Assembly: GCA_030144725.1 (NCBI GenBank)
Contig: JASKMD010000029.1
Coordinates: forward strand, 2,340,613 to 2,404,612
Source: Haematococcus lacustris
Lineage: Eukaryota > Chlorophyta > Chlorophyceae > Chlamydomonadales > Haematococcaceae
Reading direction: 5' to 3'
Length of the DNA stretch: 64,000 bases
Positions within the stretch are counted from its first letter, which is position 1; the number at the start of each line of letters is the position of its first letter. Below the pieces are notes generated by a model. That model was not told the DNA's origin, made no database searches, and saw nothing but the letters and a program-made list of their open reading frames with translations. A program made the position numbers and the translations under genes. This document shows, one piece after another, positions 21,901 through 31,544 of this stretch.

Positions 21901-22014
21901 CACACCCTGGGCAGTGGAGGCTCGGTTGGCAAAGCCCTGAATGTTATGGGTGGCCAGGCGCAGGCCGGGGGTGTGGCTACCAGGGGCAAAGCTGGCTACT
22001 CGAGGTTGTGACAT
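18932..22014 (-). CDS. LINE ORF2, N-terminal part: endonuclease and reverse transcriptase
   Basis: Starts MSQPRVASF at 22014, overlapping ORF1 by 19 bases. N-terminal AP-endonuclease fold: ATHNIQGFAN, VCVQETKLSG, LLGDMNMVF, DRIFAPD, SDHRPVVMH. The RT domain is centred near residues 560-830: GPDGMPVNVW, NYRPITLLNTDYRVLARVLN, AFIDFAKAYDTISR, VRQGCPLSPSLYLF and the catalytic FADDTEVF near residue 795. It nicks target DNA and reverse-transcribes the element RNA from the nick. The frame is interrupted only by Gypsy-2 and continues at 12749. Confidence 0.93.
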
Positions 22015-24335
22015 AGGGTAGTTGGGGGGGGGTCTAACTGCTCATGCCCACCTCCTGAATCACACACCACCATGACCTCCGCCACCGTGCCCACCCCTTC
22101 CAACGGGTGGCTGAGGCGGGGCGCTCCCTCTATCTCCTCACTGACAGTAGCCGTGAGGCCGGTTTCAGTGGGGGGGGCAGAGGGAGCAAAAGAGGGGGGG
22201 AGGGGCGGCTGGGCGGCTGGCTGGTGCTGCTGCTGGTGTGCTGTGGCTGCTGCTGCTGATGTGGTTGGGGGGTGGGGCTGCTCGCCCCGGCGAGGGCCAT
22301 GGACCCCATCCAAGGTCACGTGGCGGGGCTCACGCACTTGGCTGTCTGGCACATAGAACATGTGGCGGTTGGGGTCCCGATCAGCTTTCAGCACCTGGTT
22401 GGGGTCTAGCTTATGCGCGGCCTGCGCAGCAAGGGGTATCTTCGCCCCGGCGGGAGTGCGGCGCTTGCCCTTGCCCTTGCCCCCCTTGTTCCCTTGCTTA
22501 ATCCCCTGCCTTGCTGCAGTTGTGGTCGCTGCGGTGGTGGCCCCTTCTGCATCGCTGCTGAGGGGGGATCCCGCAACCTCACGCTCTCGCTTGGTGCGCT
22601 CTCCCACTCCCATGCCCTCATCGCTGTCGCTACCCTCACAGCTGCCCCCATAGGAGCTGCTCCCGGAGGTGCGGGCTGGCACGGGGCACAGGCCAAGGGG
22701 AGGCGAGTGCTCGCTTTCCGGCTGGCCACAGCGGTCACAGTCCTGCCCCACAAAGGCGTAGGAGTTGGAGGGCTTGTAGGCTGCGGCGTGTGCCTCCCCA
22801 GCTGCCAGCCCCTCCCTTCTCCTCAAGGGCAGTGTAGCATCGGCGCCGCGGTGAGGCTCCTGGGAGACTGGGCTGCCAAAGGCCGTAGGGGTTAGGGTGG
22901 GGCTGGCGACGGCCGAGGCAGTGGTGTCGGCTACAAACGGTGCCCCTCCATTGGCCGCACCGCTCAGTGGGTTGTCGGTGGGGTGGGTCGCTGCGTCTGC
23001 TGCAGCTACACCGCAGGAGGTTGCCCCCACCACGGCGACCAATGGGGGATCAGGGGGTGGGTGGGCTGCCGCAGGGGTGGGGTCCTGGTGGTGGGCGCTG
23101 GGGCTGGGTGCTGGGGGTGGGACCAGGGGGTGGGTCATCGGGGTGGCCAGGGCAGGGGCTAGGGCTGGGGCTAGGTCTGGGGCAAGGGCAGGGGCAAGGG
23201 CAGGGGCAGGGTCTGGGGCTGGGGCAGTGGTAGTGGCTGGGGCAGGGGCAGGGGGCTGTAGGTCCTGCTCGGGGGCAGGCCCCCCCTCCTCAGCCAGCTG
23301 CTGCATGTTCCACTGTTCCACCATCCCAACCCTCTGCTCAAGCGTAAGGCGGTCTGTCACCCGCTCCAACTGCAGTTGCAGCTGCAGTTCAGGCACAGAG
23401 ATAGGCACCGTGCGGCGCCCTGGGAGGCTGAAGGCCTCACGGCCCCCACGGGTCAAGGCCACTAGGCCCGTGGCCCGAGTGGGGAGGGAGAGCTGGACGA
23501 GGGGTGGAAGGGGGTTGCCTGCTGAGGCTACGCGGTGTTGGATGGTGCAGGTGGCTGCGTCATACCAACCAACCCACACTACCTGCAGGCCGTGCAGAGA
23601 CTCCTGCCCAAACTGCTTCATCAGCTCCATAGCCATAGATGTGGCCTGCTCTGTGGCTGCCAGGCTGCTGCTGGACCTGATGCTGGTCAGGTGGAACTCA
23701 ACAGCTTGTCGGCCCACCCCTTGACACAGCTGCAAGCGGTGCCAGGCAGGGACAGAACCTGTCAGGCACTGCAGGCTGCCTGTGTCTAGGAGCATGGCGC
23801 TCTTGATGGCGGCAATGCTGGCCGCTGGGCCTTCCAGAGTTACCTGCACCGAGCCCCGCACTGGCGTGCCATCTGCAGCCCGCACCACGAAGGGTGAGGG
23901 CGCGTGGCCCCGTTCTAGCAGGCGGGCACCTGCTGGCAGCAGCTGGTTTGCTGCACTGACTGCGCTGACTGCGCATGCGTCGGCTGTGAAGCCGTAACGC
24001 CGCAGCACTGCCATGTCGGATGGGCTATGGTGGGCTCGGAGGACCAGGCTGTCCTTGGGGGTCACCACCAGGGCTGCCAGCTCCTTGATGGCCGCGCTGG
24101 GTGCTGCCAGCACAATTGGCTGGGCCACCTCCAGGGGGCGGCGAGCGCTGCGCTGGGCTGTACCGGGCACCGGGCGAGGGGCAGCGCCCTGCCCGCCCGA
24201 GGTTCCAGCACCTGCACGGGCTGCCGTGCTGTAGCTGACAGCTGCCTTGGCCTTGCGGGCTGGCACTGTCGTGAATCCCTCAGCGTCCATGGTAGCCATG
24301 TACCTCAATAAGAGGGCACAAGGAGGGGCACGCAA
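21996..24335 (-). CDS. LINE ORF1
   Basis: 779 codons from ATG 24335; ATGs at 24299 and 24290 (MATMDAEGFTTVPARK) are alternatives with no upstream ATG constraint I can see. The middle has Pro/Ala-rich repeats (APAPDPAPALAPALAP). A small zinc-knuckle-like segment, CDRCGQPESEHSPPLGLC, lies near residue 530, and a basic tract (KQGNKGGKGKGKRR) near 620. ORF1 proteins of LINEs bind element RNA; this one lies immediately upstream of ORF2 and overlaps its start, suggesting coupled translation. Confidence 0.85.
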   Translation of the reverse strand: MRAPPCALLLRYMATMDAEGFTTVPARKAKAAVSYSTAARAGAGTSGGQGAAPRPVPGTAQRSARRPLEVAQPIVLAAPSAAIKELAALVVTPKDSLVLRAHHSPSDMAVLRRYGFTADACAVSAVSAANQLLPAGARLLERGHAPSPFVVRAADGTPVRGSVQVTLEGPAASIAAIKSAMLLDTGSLQCLTGSVPAWHRLQLCQGVGRQAVEFHLTSIRSSSSLAATEQATSMAMELMKQFGQESLHGLQVVWVGWYDAATCTIQHRVASAGNPLPPLVQLSLPTRATGLVALTRGGREAFSLPGRRTVPISVPELQLQLQLERVTDRLTLEQRVGMVEQWNMQQLAEEGGPAPEQDLQPPAPAPATTTAPAPDPAPALAPALAPDLAPALAPALATPMTHPLVPPPAPSPSAHHQDPTPAAAHPPPDPPLVAVVGATSCGVAAADAATHPTDNPLSGAANGGAPFVADTTASAVASPTLTPTAFGSPVSQEPHRGADATLPLRRREGLAAGEAHAAAYKPSNSYAFVGQDCDRCGQPESEHSPPLGLCPVPARTSGSSSYGGSCEGSDSDEGMGVGERTKREREVAGSPLSSDAEGATTAATTTAARQGIKQGNKGGKGKGKRRTPAGAKIPLAAQAAHKLDPNQVLKADRDPNRHMFYVPDSQVREPRHVTLDGVHGPRRGEQPHPPTTSAAAATAHQQQHQPAAQPPLPPSFAPSAPPTETGLTATVSEEIEGAPRLSHPLEGVGTVAEVMVVCDSGGGHEQLDPPPTTLCHNLE

Positions 24336-24831
24336 AGGGGGTGAGGGCTGGTAGGGGGCTGCTAGGGGCTGCTGCTGCTGCTGAAGAATGTACTACAGCT
24401 GCTGCTGCTGCGCTAAAGGCTTGCTAAAGCGGCTGTGAGCTTGTGGGGAGCTCACCGCAGCCAACTGGCGACCGCACTTCGACCACCCCGGTGTGGTCTT
24501 GGTGCGGTCACCAAAGCGACGTCAAGCGCCTAGGGAGCGTGTCCTTGCTCCCTATCGCTGACTGCAAGGGAGGAGGTCCTCGCCTCCGGGAAAAAGGGCT
24601 CCACACGCAATCTCCCACGCGTTAGTACGGCTAAGACGACGCGGTTACATGCCACTAAGCTTGGCGAAGGTGCGGGAAATAAAGTTTCCGACTTGCCTCC
24701 CGCGGGGTTCACCTCAGCGCACGGCTGCTATTACGGCGCACGGCTGCTACGGCTGCTACGGACCCGGTCATATCCCATCTTTAAGCCATCATGGGGTGCT
24801 ACTGGCTTCGGGTCCTAACCCGGTTGATGAT
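24336..24831 (-). promoter_or_regulatory. LINE 5' leader
   Basis: About 500 non-coding bases between the target duplication and ORF1, rich in CAG/GCTGCT triplets near 24370-24420. The extreme 5' end contains GATGGCTTAAAGATGGGATA; a related segment is at 35720-35757 (reversed). It should contain the internal promoter by analogy with other LINEs. Confidence 0.5.
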
Positions 24832-24981
24832 CTGCAACCACATATAGCAAGACACATTGGCACACATGTGTAAGGTCAGGTATAGCAGCAGCAACAGAGG
24901 CGACAACAGCAGCAGCTGGCCAGGTGAGCTGACTTTGGTTGGCTGCTGCCTAGCTCGTGGGTTAGGGTTATCGGGCCTTAC

Positions 24982-25557
24982 CTTGGCCCAGAACGAAGCC
25001 ACCACGCGCTTCTTGCCACAGTACAGCCGGAATTTGGCGTTGGCCCAGCGCTGCATCGAGACCTCGGCCCACATGGCGTCGTACGTCGCCAGGACGGTGT
25101 CGGCGAACCGCCGGTACGAGGCCAGCGAGCTGGGCTTGCAGCTGACATGTGACAGGGCTGTGAGCTGCGTCTTCACCTGGGCCAGCCAGATCTTGGTCGC
25201 CTGGGTCCGCCGCGTGATGCCGCTGTCCCGGTAGTATTGACCTGCTGTAAGCTTCCAGTGCCGTACGGACACCACTGAGCCGTCGGCGCTGCGCTCCTCG
25301 TGCGCCACCGTGGCCATATTCGTCTTGCCCGGGTCCACGCCAAGCCACTCCGCGTGGAGGTGGGCCAGCGGGTTGACTGCGCCCATGCTCTTGGCCATCC
25401 GCGGCAGCTCTGAGGGTGGCGCTACAGGCTTGGGCCGCAGGAACATCACGCTGACGGCGACTCCATCGGTGTGCACGACCTGATCGAATCTGTGCTTTGG
25501 GCTGGCGAGCTTCTGGCGGCGAGGGTCAGGCAACAATGCATCCCACCGGCTGGCCAC
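24982..25557 (-). pseudogene. Fz-A RuvC-I exon
   Basis: A minus-strand exon between the GGCTGCAG acceptor (ending 25558) and a strong GTAAGG donor (24981). It encodes VASRWDALLPDPRRQK, the family strand VVHTDGVAVSVMF and the RuvC-I block WLGVDPGKTNMATVAHEE with the catalytic Asp. It ends LYCGKKRVVASFWAK, which aligns with the end of Fz-C exon 3 (RLYGAQDRALEQFFNK). The following intron now contains the 20-kb nested LINE block before the exon at 4682. Confidence 0.88.
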
Positions 25558-25696
25558 CTGCAGCCACCATAAACACAACCAAGGCACCTCATCAGCTTGT
25601 GTAGGCAACTGACTGAAGGCTCACAAGGCAACTGACAGCACACAAGGCAGCTGGCTGAGCACCATAGGCTCGTACCTGACTGCAAGGAGCACTCAC

Positions 25697-27660
25697 CTTG
25701 CTGTTTGTAGGCCCGGCAATGTACTCGCCAGGATTCGCTGGGTCAGGTAGGGCACCGTTCCTGAACTTTAGCAAGGAGGTGACCCCCTGCTCCATCAGCA
25801 CCCCCAGCATGCCGGCGTCACTCATCAAGCCGTAGAGGCCGTTAGTGTCGATGAAGATGTGCCGAGCACGGCACTTGCTGGTGGGGGTCAGGGCATAGGG
25901 AGTGGGGGGCCGTGGGGGCCTCGTCAACAGGTTGGTGGGCTGAGACTGCTCCCAAGGCACCATATCCAGCTGCCAGGCTGCCATGGCTGCCTCCATCGCT
26001 CTGGTGGTGTGCACCGCATGGCGCAGCAGCCGGCCCCGGTTTGCTGGGTCCTCCACCCAGTCGTGATTCACCACCTCCCCCTCCCCAAGGCCCAGCAGGC
26101 CCCGCTGCAAAGCCACCTCAGCCTGCATGGCTGCAGTCACCACCACCCCACCCTCCCGCAGCAGCCAGGTGACCTCCAAGCCGCACACCATGCGGCGCAC
26201 ATATGTGCACTGCCGCTTGGACCAGGCTGGCAGGTGCCCACCAACCAGCCCCCTCACCCCAAATCGGCGCTGGTGCTCGTTGGTGCCCAGCAGGACCTTG
26301 GCCCCGGCCACTTGGTGGGAGCAGGCCGCGCCCCAGGCGGTAGCTCCTCCCATAATGCACGGGGCTGGCGGTGAGGCACCTCCACGCGGTGGCCCTGGTA
26401 ACAATCCGCGTTGACTTCGGTCGCACGGATTGGCTAAGCTACCTCACCACCGCACCCAGCGGTATATAAATTGGGATGCAACGGGAAAGCCTTCCCAGGC
26501 TTGAACGGGCACCGCTTTGTCCAGCGGAATACAAATGAGGTCCGGGTGCCGCACACGACCGCTGCGGGTCATCGAGCTGTTGTGGAGTTGCTGGCGTCGT
26601 CAAGGAGGGAGCAGAGCTACCTCAACGCGGGACGTTGGCTGACAGCTTAAGTTTGGACTTTTGGAGCCTGAACAAGGCTGGAATTGCTCTCGTCAACGAG
26701 GAGAAGAGGTAAGGCCAGCTGCCGAGTGCACTAGTCTTTGCTCCTCTCATGCCTCTTTGTTTGCCTTGGGTGCTAGCTGTGGTCTGTGGCTACAGCTAGG
26801 GCAGCTTGATGGGGACATGTCCAGCCTGTGTCCAACGTTTGGAGGTGGGAGCAGGCCGCGCCACAGGCGGAAGCTCCTCCCTTAATGCACGCCGGTTTGT
26901 ACCGGAGTAGTTTTCTTTCTTTTCTTCTTCTTTCTTCCATAATGCACGCCGGTGAATACCGGAGTAGTCTTCTTCTTCTTCTTCTGGCCCCGGCCAGGGA
27001 CACTGACTTCTTGAGCCTGCCAGCGAAGAGCAGCGTGAGGATGTTGCCAAAAGCTGTCTGCAGCTGCTCGCCGACGTTGTCCACCATGTTGGTATCAGAG
27101 AGGAAGCGAGGGATTGCTTCGAGGCGGGCGCTAAGGTCGGGGTGCGCAGCCAGCACGGCAGCGACTGCTGCACTCGGCCGAGTGCGCTCGCCCTCTCCGG
27201 GCAGGCCGCGGCACAGCTGTCGGAACAGGTTCCTGCAGCTCAGGTCCGGGATGTCTGCTGCGGAGACTGGGATGTCTGTGTCTGTGTATGACAGTGGCTG
27301 GCCTTGCGCATCAAGCTGGTCGGCTACGTGCAGGGTAAACGAGCCGCGCACGAGGAAGCCCAACAGCAGGCTGCCAATCACCCCCCGCTCGCTGATGGCC
27401 TTCACTGGTGGCCGCACAGCACGTTCCAGGAAGGCATCCCAAAGCTCTTGCGGGAGGTGGTCGGTGAGGTGGGCTAACTTGGCCTTTCTTGCGTGGAACG
27501 TATTATCCCTGCTGCGGGCAGCGCGGGCCTCTCCTGAAGCCTTCCTTTTGCGATCTGCCTCGGTCAAGTCAGGTTGGGCTGCCTCGTCGCGGTCGAAGTC
27601 GGGGTCCTCCGGCACTGCTCTAGGCCCACCCACACCGGTTCGTCTCTTCTTCCTCGCCAT
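25697..27660 (-). pseudogene. Fz-A N-terminal exon, split by a SINE-like insertion
   Basis: ATG at 27660 (MARKKRRTGVGG). Segments 27660-26985 and 26298-25697 become one continuous frame when the 674-bp insertion and one copy of its 12-bp duplication are removed (codons run SLAGA-KVLLGTN). The product has a basic N-terminus, helical segments (VKAISERGVIGSLLLGFLVRG; FGNILTLLFAGRLKK; SKRQCTYVRRMV) and ends EYIAGPTNSK at a GTGAGT donor. These match Fz-G (57130-57570) and constitute the Fanzor N-terminal domains. With the insertion present, the frame runs into element sequence. Confidence 0.85.
26311..26984 (+). mobile_element. SINE-like non-autonomous element in Fz-A exon 1
   Basis: Flanked by TGGCCCCGGCCA at 26299-26310 and 26985-26996. 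The plus-strand 3' end is ATGCACGCCGGTGAATACC, GGAGTAGTC, (TTC)5, sharing its tail design with the LINE at 4694-24831. An incomplete tail copy precedes it at 26884-26940, so the end is dimeric. A 46-base direct repeat (GGTGGGAGCAGGCCGCGCC...) occurs at 26315-26361 and 26845-26891. The interior has a TATA box (TATATAAA, 26463-26470) and a possible intron (AAGAG/GTAAGG near 26706, CTACAG near 26800). No ORF of note. Confidence 0.8.
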
Positions 27661-27871
27661 AAACAATAGCGACGCGAGGCAGCTACATATGCTAAGGATT
27701 TTCGTGTTCGTCACACACATGTACACACATGTCCACACGTACATTTTTCAACAACCTCCAACAGCCATTTTTCAACAACCTCCACCTCCACCTCCTCCTC
27801 CTGCATTCTGCGACAATGCGACTGCGTACATCAAGTTGTCGTGCGTGTGCTGTGCTTTCCTGTGTCTGCAG
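27661..27871. other. Upstream region of Fz-A / intron of plus-strand gene
   Basis: Contains ACACATGT repeats and CAACCTCC repeats (27705-27800). It should include the Fz-A promoter on the minus strand and an intron with a TGTCTGCAG acceptor for the plus-strand exon that starts at 27872. No promoter motif is clear. Confidence 0.35.
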
Positions 27872-28562
27872 GTGCCAGTGGCGGTGGTGTCGAGGGACAG
27901 GCTGTCAGGGAAGTAGTTGATCAGCGTCGCCAGGTCATCAAGGCTGCCTTGCGTGGCCTTGTGGAGGCAGCGGCGCCTGATCTCAGCCCTGAGCAAGTTG
28001 ACACAATTATGGCGGAGCTCAACAAGCGTATGACCATGGACAGCAAGCAGTGCTGCCGGACAGCAGTCCTGCCTGTGCTGCTCCAGTCCTTCCTAGGCCA
28101 GCCTCTCAAGGGCCCCAGTAGCAGGCCCAGCCCCAGCCCCCAGGCACCCTCAATGACGCCCATGTGCCGCTCCGGCCACGACCTCGCTGGTAACCGTGAA
28201 CCGTGAGGTGTGCCCTTTGGAGGTGTGCCCTTTGGGTCAGGCAATGCTGTAGGTGGTAGGCGGCCATGACCATGTGTATGCCATGTCTTTGCCATGTGTA
28301 TGCCATGTGCATGGGAACTCCACACAGACAAAACACCGTTTTGTAGAGGTCCACACGTAGTGTTCCACTGCAATGAAGGCTCTAGGTTGAGGGCCAAGGT
28401 ACTGGTAACCGCGAACAGGAAGCAGGGCACGCTATGAACCTACAGGGCTCCCCAAGCCCACCCATAGGCTCTCCCTGGGCCAAGCAGCAACCAGCAGCAC
28501 AGCAGTTTGTAACAGGCCCCCTCCAGGCCTCACAGCTGTGCCAGCCTTCATGCTGGGGGTAG
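27872..28562 (+). CDS. Host coding exon interrupted by a short mobile element
   Basis: Begins after TGTCTGCAG and reads GASGGGVEGQAVREVVDQRR, IKAALRGLVEAAAPDLSPEQ, VDTIMAELNKRMTMDSKQCC: a helical, charged protein I cannot assign. At 28202 a 200-bp element introduces a stop (AGNREP-stop). Removing it together with one duplication restores an open frame (AGNREQEAGHAMNLQGSP...) that runs to TAG at 28560-28562. The upstream exons are not identified. Confidence 0.5.
28202..28401 (+). mobile_element. 200-bp solo Fanzor-type 3' end (variant alpha)
   Basis: Flanked by CTGGTAACCGTGAAC (28187-28201) and CTGGTAACCGCGAAC (28402-28416). It shares GGTCAGGCAAT, GTAGGTGGTAGGCGG and ACTCCACACAG landmarks with the post-stop region of subfamily-2 Fanzor units, and it matches 53904-54105 reversed over its whole length (ends GAGGGCCAAGGTACTG). 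It has no ORF. Like the Fanzor units it ends in CTG, which is also the first three bases of the duplication. Confidence 0.7.
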
Positions 28563-29037
28563 CCAGGGCGCTAGCCATCTGACCATTTGGTCTCGCTTGC
28601 CAATTCATGCCCAGGCTACATGGTTAGGGTTACACAGGGTTTGTATCAACATGTGCACGAAAGCACTGGAGTCGATCAGGTTCAGTCATCCAGCAGGCAG
28701 GCAATAGCTCAAGGTGTCAACACCAGCATGCAAACAATCTAGCCACATGCTATTGCCCTGTTCTGCGATCGGTGGGCCGCAATTGAGACTGACACTGGAA
28801 GCTGAGAAGCAATCCATTTTGCCCACCACTCTGTTCACCTAATCCTTGGACGCATCTCCTCTGGTCTCTCGCGGACTCGTCATGCCCGAGGCGCAGGATT
28901 TCTCGGAGCTCGGACCCCCTACCTCCCCGATCTCATGGTAGCGGACATCTCTCCAACCGCGCTTGCACCGCTGCATGCCTGTGCCACCTGTACCTACGCC
29001 TTTCCATGCCTGTACCACACATCTGGACATAATCCAG
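28563..29037. other. No gene seen
   Basis: Intron-like sequence between two plus-strand exons; a single telomere-like GGTTAGGGTTAC at 28622. Nothing else supported. Confidence 0.4.
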
Positions 29038-31300
29038 GCAGCTAGCCAAGGAGCTGATAGAGGATGGCAGCCTGGCCGCTTTAGCCCAACTCCGGCGTAA
29101 AGCAGAAGATGTGGAGGCTTATCAGGCTTACCTCCACAAGGTGATTGCCCATCTGCCTTGGTGCATTCCGTGTGGGGTGCTACTCATATTGACTTGTCAT
29201 ATACACCATCCGCATCTTTACAAGTCAACCTGCTGATGTGCGGCAAGCGTGTATCCTCAGCACCTCCCTCATCAGCCCACTAAAGCAGAAGCAGGTCCCC
29301 TCACTAGGGGTGGTGTTTGTGTGGAGCCATGACCAGCGCTGTAGACTGGGCTGTGGCTGGGATGGGTTGGATCTAACTTGATAGACGTCATAGATACTGT
29401 ACTGATACGCCCTGTTGGTGATTTCACCAAATCAATTTGTCACCAAATTGTATCACCATTTGTTTGAGATGCGGCTGTCACCAAATTTGTAGCAGCACCC
29501 CCGAGTTCACCATAACTCTATGGTATATGGCGCCAAAGCTGAAACAGAGCTTGCTGACCTCGATCATTCAGCCCATAGATGCTGCAAATCGCCAGCAGCA
29601 GCTCTGATAGCGGTGAGGGCGAGAGTGATAGTGAGGATGATGAGGCTGTGATGGAAGCAGCCACACGCTTTAGTGCTCGAAGGCGGCTGCCCCACTAATG
29701 AACAAATACATATGTGGACAATGTGCTATTGCTAGGTGTTGCACTTGGCAACCCTTTGGCTTCGTAGATCTATTGAGGATAAGGAGTCACCAAACATGTA
29801 TCACTTCAATGTTTGAGCCAGGCGCTGTCACCAAATATGTGCCAATAGGGCCTTTAGGACCGTTTTTTGGGTTTCACCAAATCAGCGTATCACCAAAAGG
29901 GCGTATCAGTACAGTATCTAATTTCATAGACTGGAGTGTGCGGTTGATTGCAGTTGAAGTCGGAGTATGCAAGCACCGTGGACTACCTGATGATCACTGT
30001 CTTCAAGGCACAACGTACTGTTCTTACAGGTGAGCTCGCCAGGAGCAGCCATGCAAGCATACCTGCATGTGCAATGAGCCTCCTGCACGCCTCTGAGCAG
30101 TGCATGGCACTCCATTCACACTGCTCCCTCCCTCAGCACACTGGACACCCTCAGCAGCTGCATGGCCAAGGGCTCCAGACACAGCACAGGCTGTGACAGG
30201 CTTTTCTGGGGCTTCTGTTGTTCTTAAGGCTTTGTTTTCCTAGTGACCAGCCCGATGTCAGGTTGAAGCCTTGGCCATCAATGCCCTTGCTGCACTGCAT
30301 TTACCAGTGCAGCTGCTTGCTGGCCTAGGGCAGCTTGTACGTTTGGTGGCACGCCTTGCCTGGGGTAAGGGCAAGGGCGGTAGGAGGCAGCAGGGCGGTA
30401 CGAGGCAAGGGCGATTGGGGCAATGCAGGTGCATTAGGCCTCCATTGTGGCGGGCATGCAGCTGAGATGAAGCACAGGACTGATACGCTGCGGGGTATGC
30501 CCCTGCTGCTGGTGCTGGCTGCATTGCTGTGTAGCAGGTGGGAAGGTGGCGGCGGTTGCCCCGGCTTGGGTGGCATGTCCAGATCAGGCACCCATGATAG
30601 TGTGGCGCCTAAATGACTTCCCCTACTGGTGCGGCAGGGCTGAGGCAGGGGCCTGCCTGATGGCCATTGCACATCAAGCACCTTGCTCACAACGCAGCAG
30701 CCAACAGCACGCTGCTGTGTGTGACCTGACACGGGGAGGGGACTAGCCTCCCTTGCCCTTCACTGCACGCTGCTTGTGTGCTGTGTGAAGACGGTGCGGC
30801 ATGGGCTGCTAGCACTCTGTGAAGCACACCTGCTGAGGAGGGTGCGTGAAGCACAGGGGAGCAGGCGCGCTGGACCAGCTCCTGTGCAGCCGCCCTACTT
30901 GTCAGCAGGGCCACGTGCTGCAGCAAGCGCTGGGCTCGCGCCCGCAATGCGGAAGTGTTGATGGCTTGCATGGCAACGCTGCAGAAGCTGCTACACCTGC
31001 TCCTGCTGGTCTGATGCTCACCCAGGTTTGAGCCGGGCATCCAGCACTGGGTGTTGTGGAGCAGCCGGCCCCTGTCCCACCAGGCCGTGCTGGATGAGGT
31101 GGCGGGACACTGGCCCGGCAGCCAGTGCCTCCATTGGGTGAACCCGGTGCAGCTGCAGAGCGTGACAGCGGTGAGCCACAAGGGGCAGGGAAGGGCAGGG
31201 CTGGCACGAAGCAACACACGAGTCAGGGTATCAGCCACTATACTGTGACATGCACCTCAGCAAGCGCAGCCTGGCTTCTTGCTAGCTCCAGGGTAGCACC
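29038..31300 (+). CDS. Host gene resembling the DUF3605 family (exons partly resolved)
   Basis: Exons: 29038-29140 (LAKELIEDGSLAALAQLRRK...AYQAYLHK), 29954-30029 (LKSEYASTVDYLMITVFKAQ), probably 30265-30361, 30588-30628 (MIVWRLNDFPY) and 31026-31170 (FEPGIQHWVLWSSRPLSHQ...). The 30628/31026 junction splits a TGG codon, giving the run NDFPYWFEPGIQHWVLW. This order (a DL..L.R segment, SEYAS..DYL, NDFPY, I.H.VLWS) is what I know from DUF3605 proteins, whose function is unknown. The last exon near 31292 has an uncertain phase. A mariner-type MITE occupies the intron at 29393-29918. Confidence 0.6.
29393..29918 (+). mobile_element. Tc1/mariner-type MITE with a transposase tail
   Basis: Terminal inverted repeats GATACTGTACTGATACGCCC (left) and its complement (right end 29918), with TA on both sides (29391-29392, 29919-29920). 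Subterminal CACCAAAT motifs recur. The interior at about 29605-29697 encodes an acidic tail (SSSDSGEGESDSEDDEAVME, ending RRRLPH-stop), like the last residues of a transposase, so it is an internal-deletion derivative. It lies in an intron. Confidence 0.75.
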
Positions 31301-31544
31301 ATTCTCGCACATCTTCCTTGTGGACTATGGAAGTCAGTTACATCACTGTCTTCGTGTCTGCCTCGGCAGCACTGAACTATACAGTCACTGCAGCACCATC
31401 CACCCCGTGCTGGGTGTGTTTACACGCACACACACTATGGTGCTACACCGCAGTCTACACACAATGCTGTGGTGCCCTGTCAACTGCTGTGTTTCAGCTC
31501 CCAAACACCGCAAGTCAGCTTCATTCAAGCTCCTCTTGTCTTGA

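Larger units (their letters stand above)
4694..24831 (-). mobile_element. APE-type LINE with two nested Gypsy insertions
   Basis: Direct repeats CTGCAACCACA at 4683-4693 and 24832-24842 flank the block exactly. Removing the two Gypsy elements with one duplication each leaves about 8.27 kb. In minus orientation it has a 5' leader (24831-24336), ORF1 (24335-21996), ORF2 (22014-18932 continuing at 12749-11045), a 3' UTR split by Gypsy-1, and a structured tail ending in a T-run. It lies in an intron of Fz-A; its duplication includes the intron's TTGCAG acceptor. ORF2 carries an apurinic endonuclease, reverse transcriptase and a C-terminal CCHC-like zinc domain, the arrangement of L1/Tx1-like LINEs. 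Confidence 0.9.

Noticed and set aside
26828..27916. 362-codon plus-strand ORF
   Set aside because: It is antisense to the Fz-A first exon and the SINE; the minus frame matches a second Fanzor locus (Fz-G), the plus frame matches nothing.
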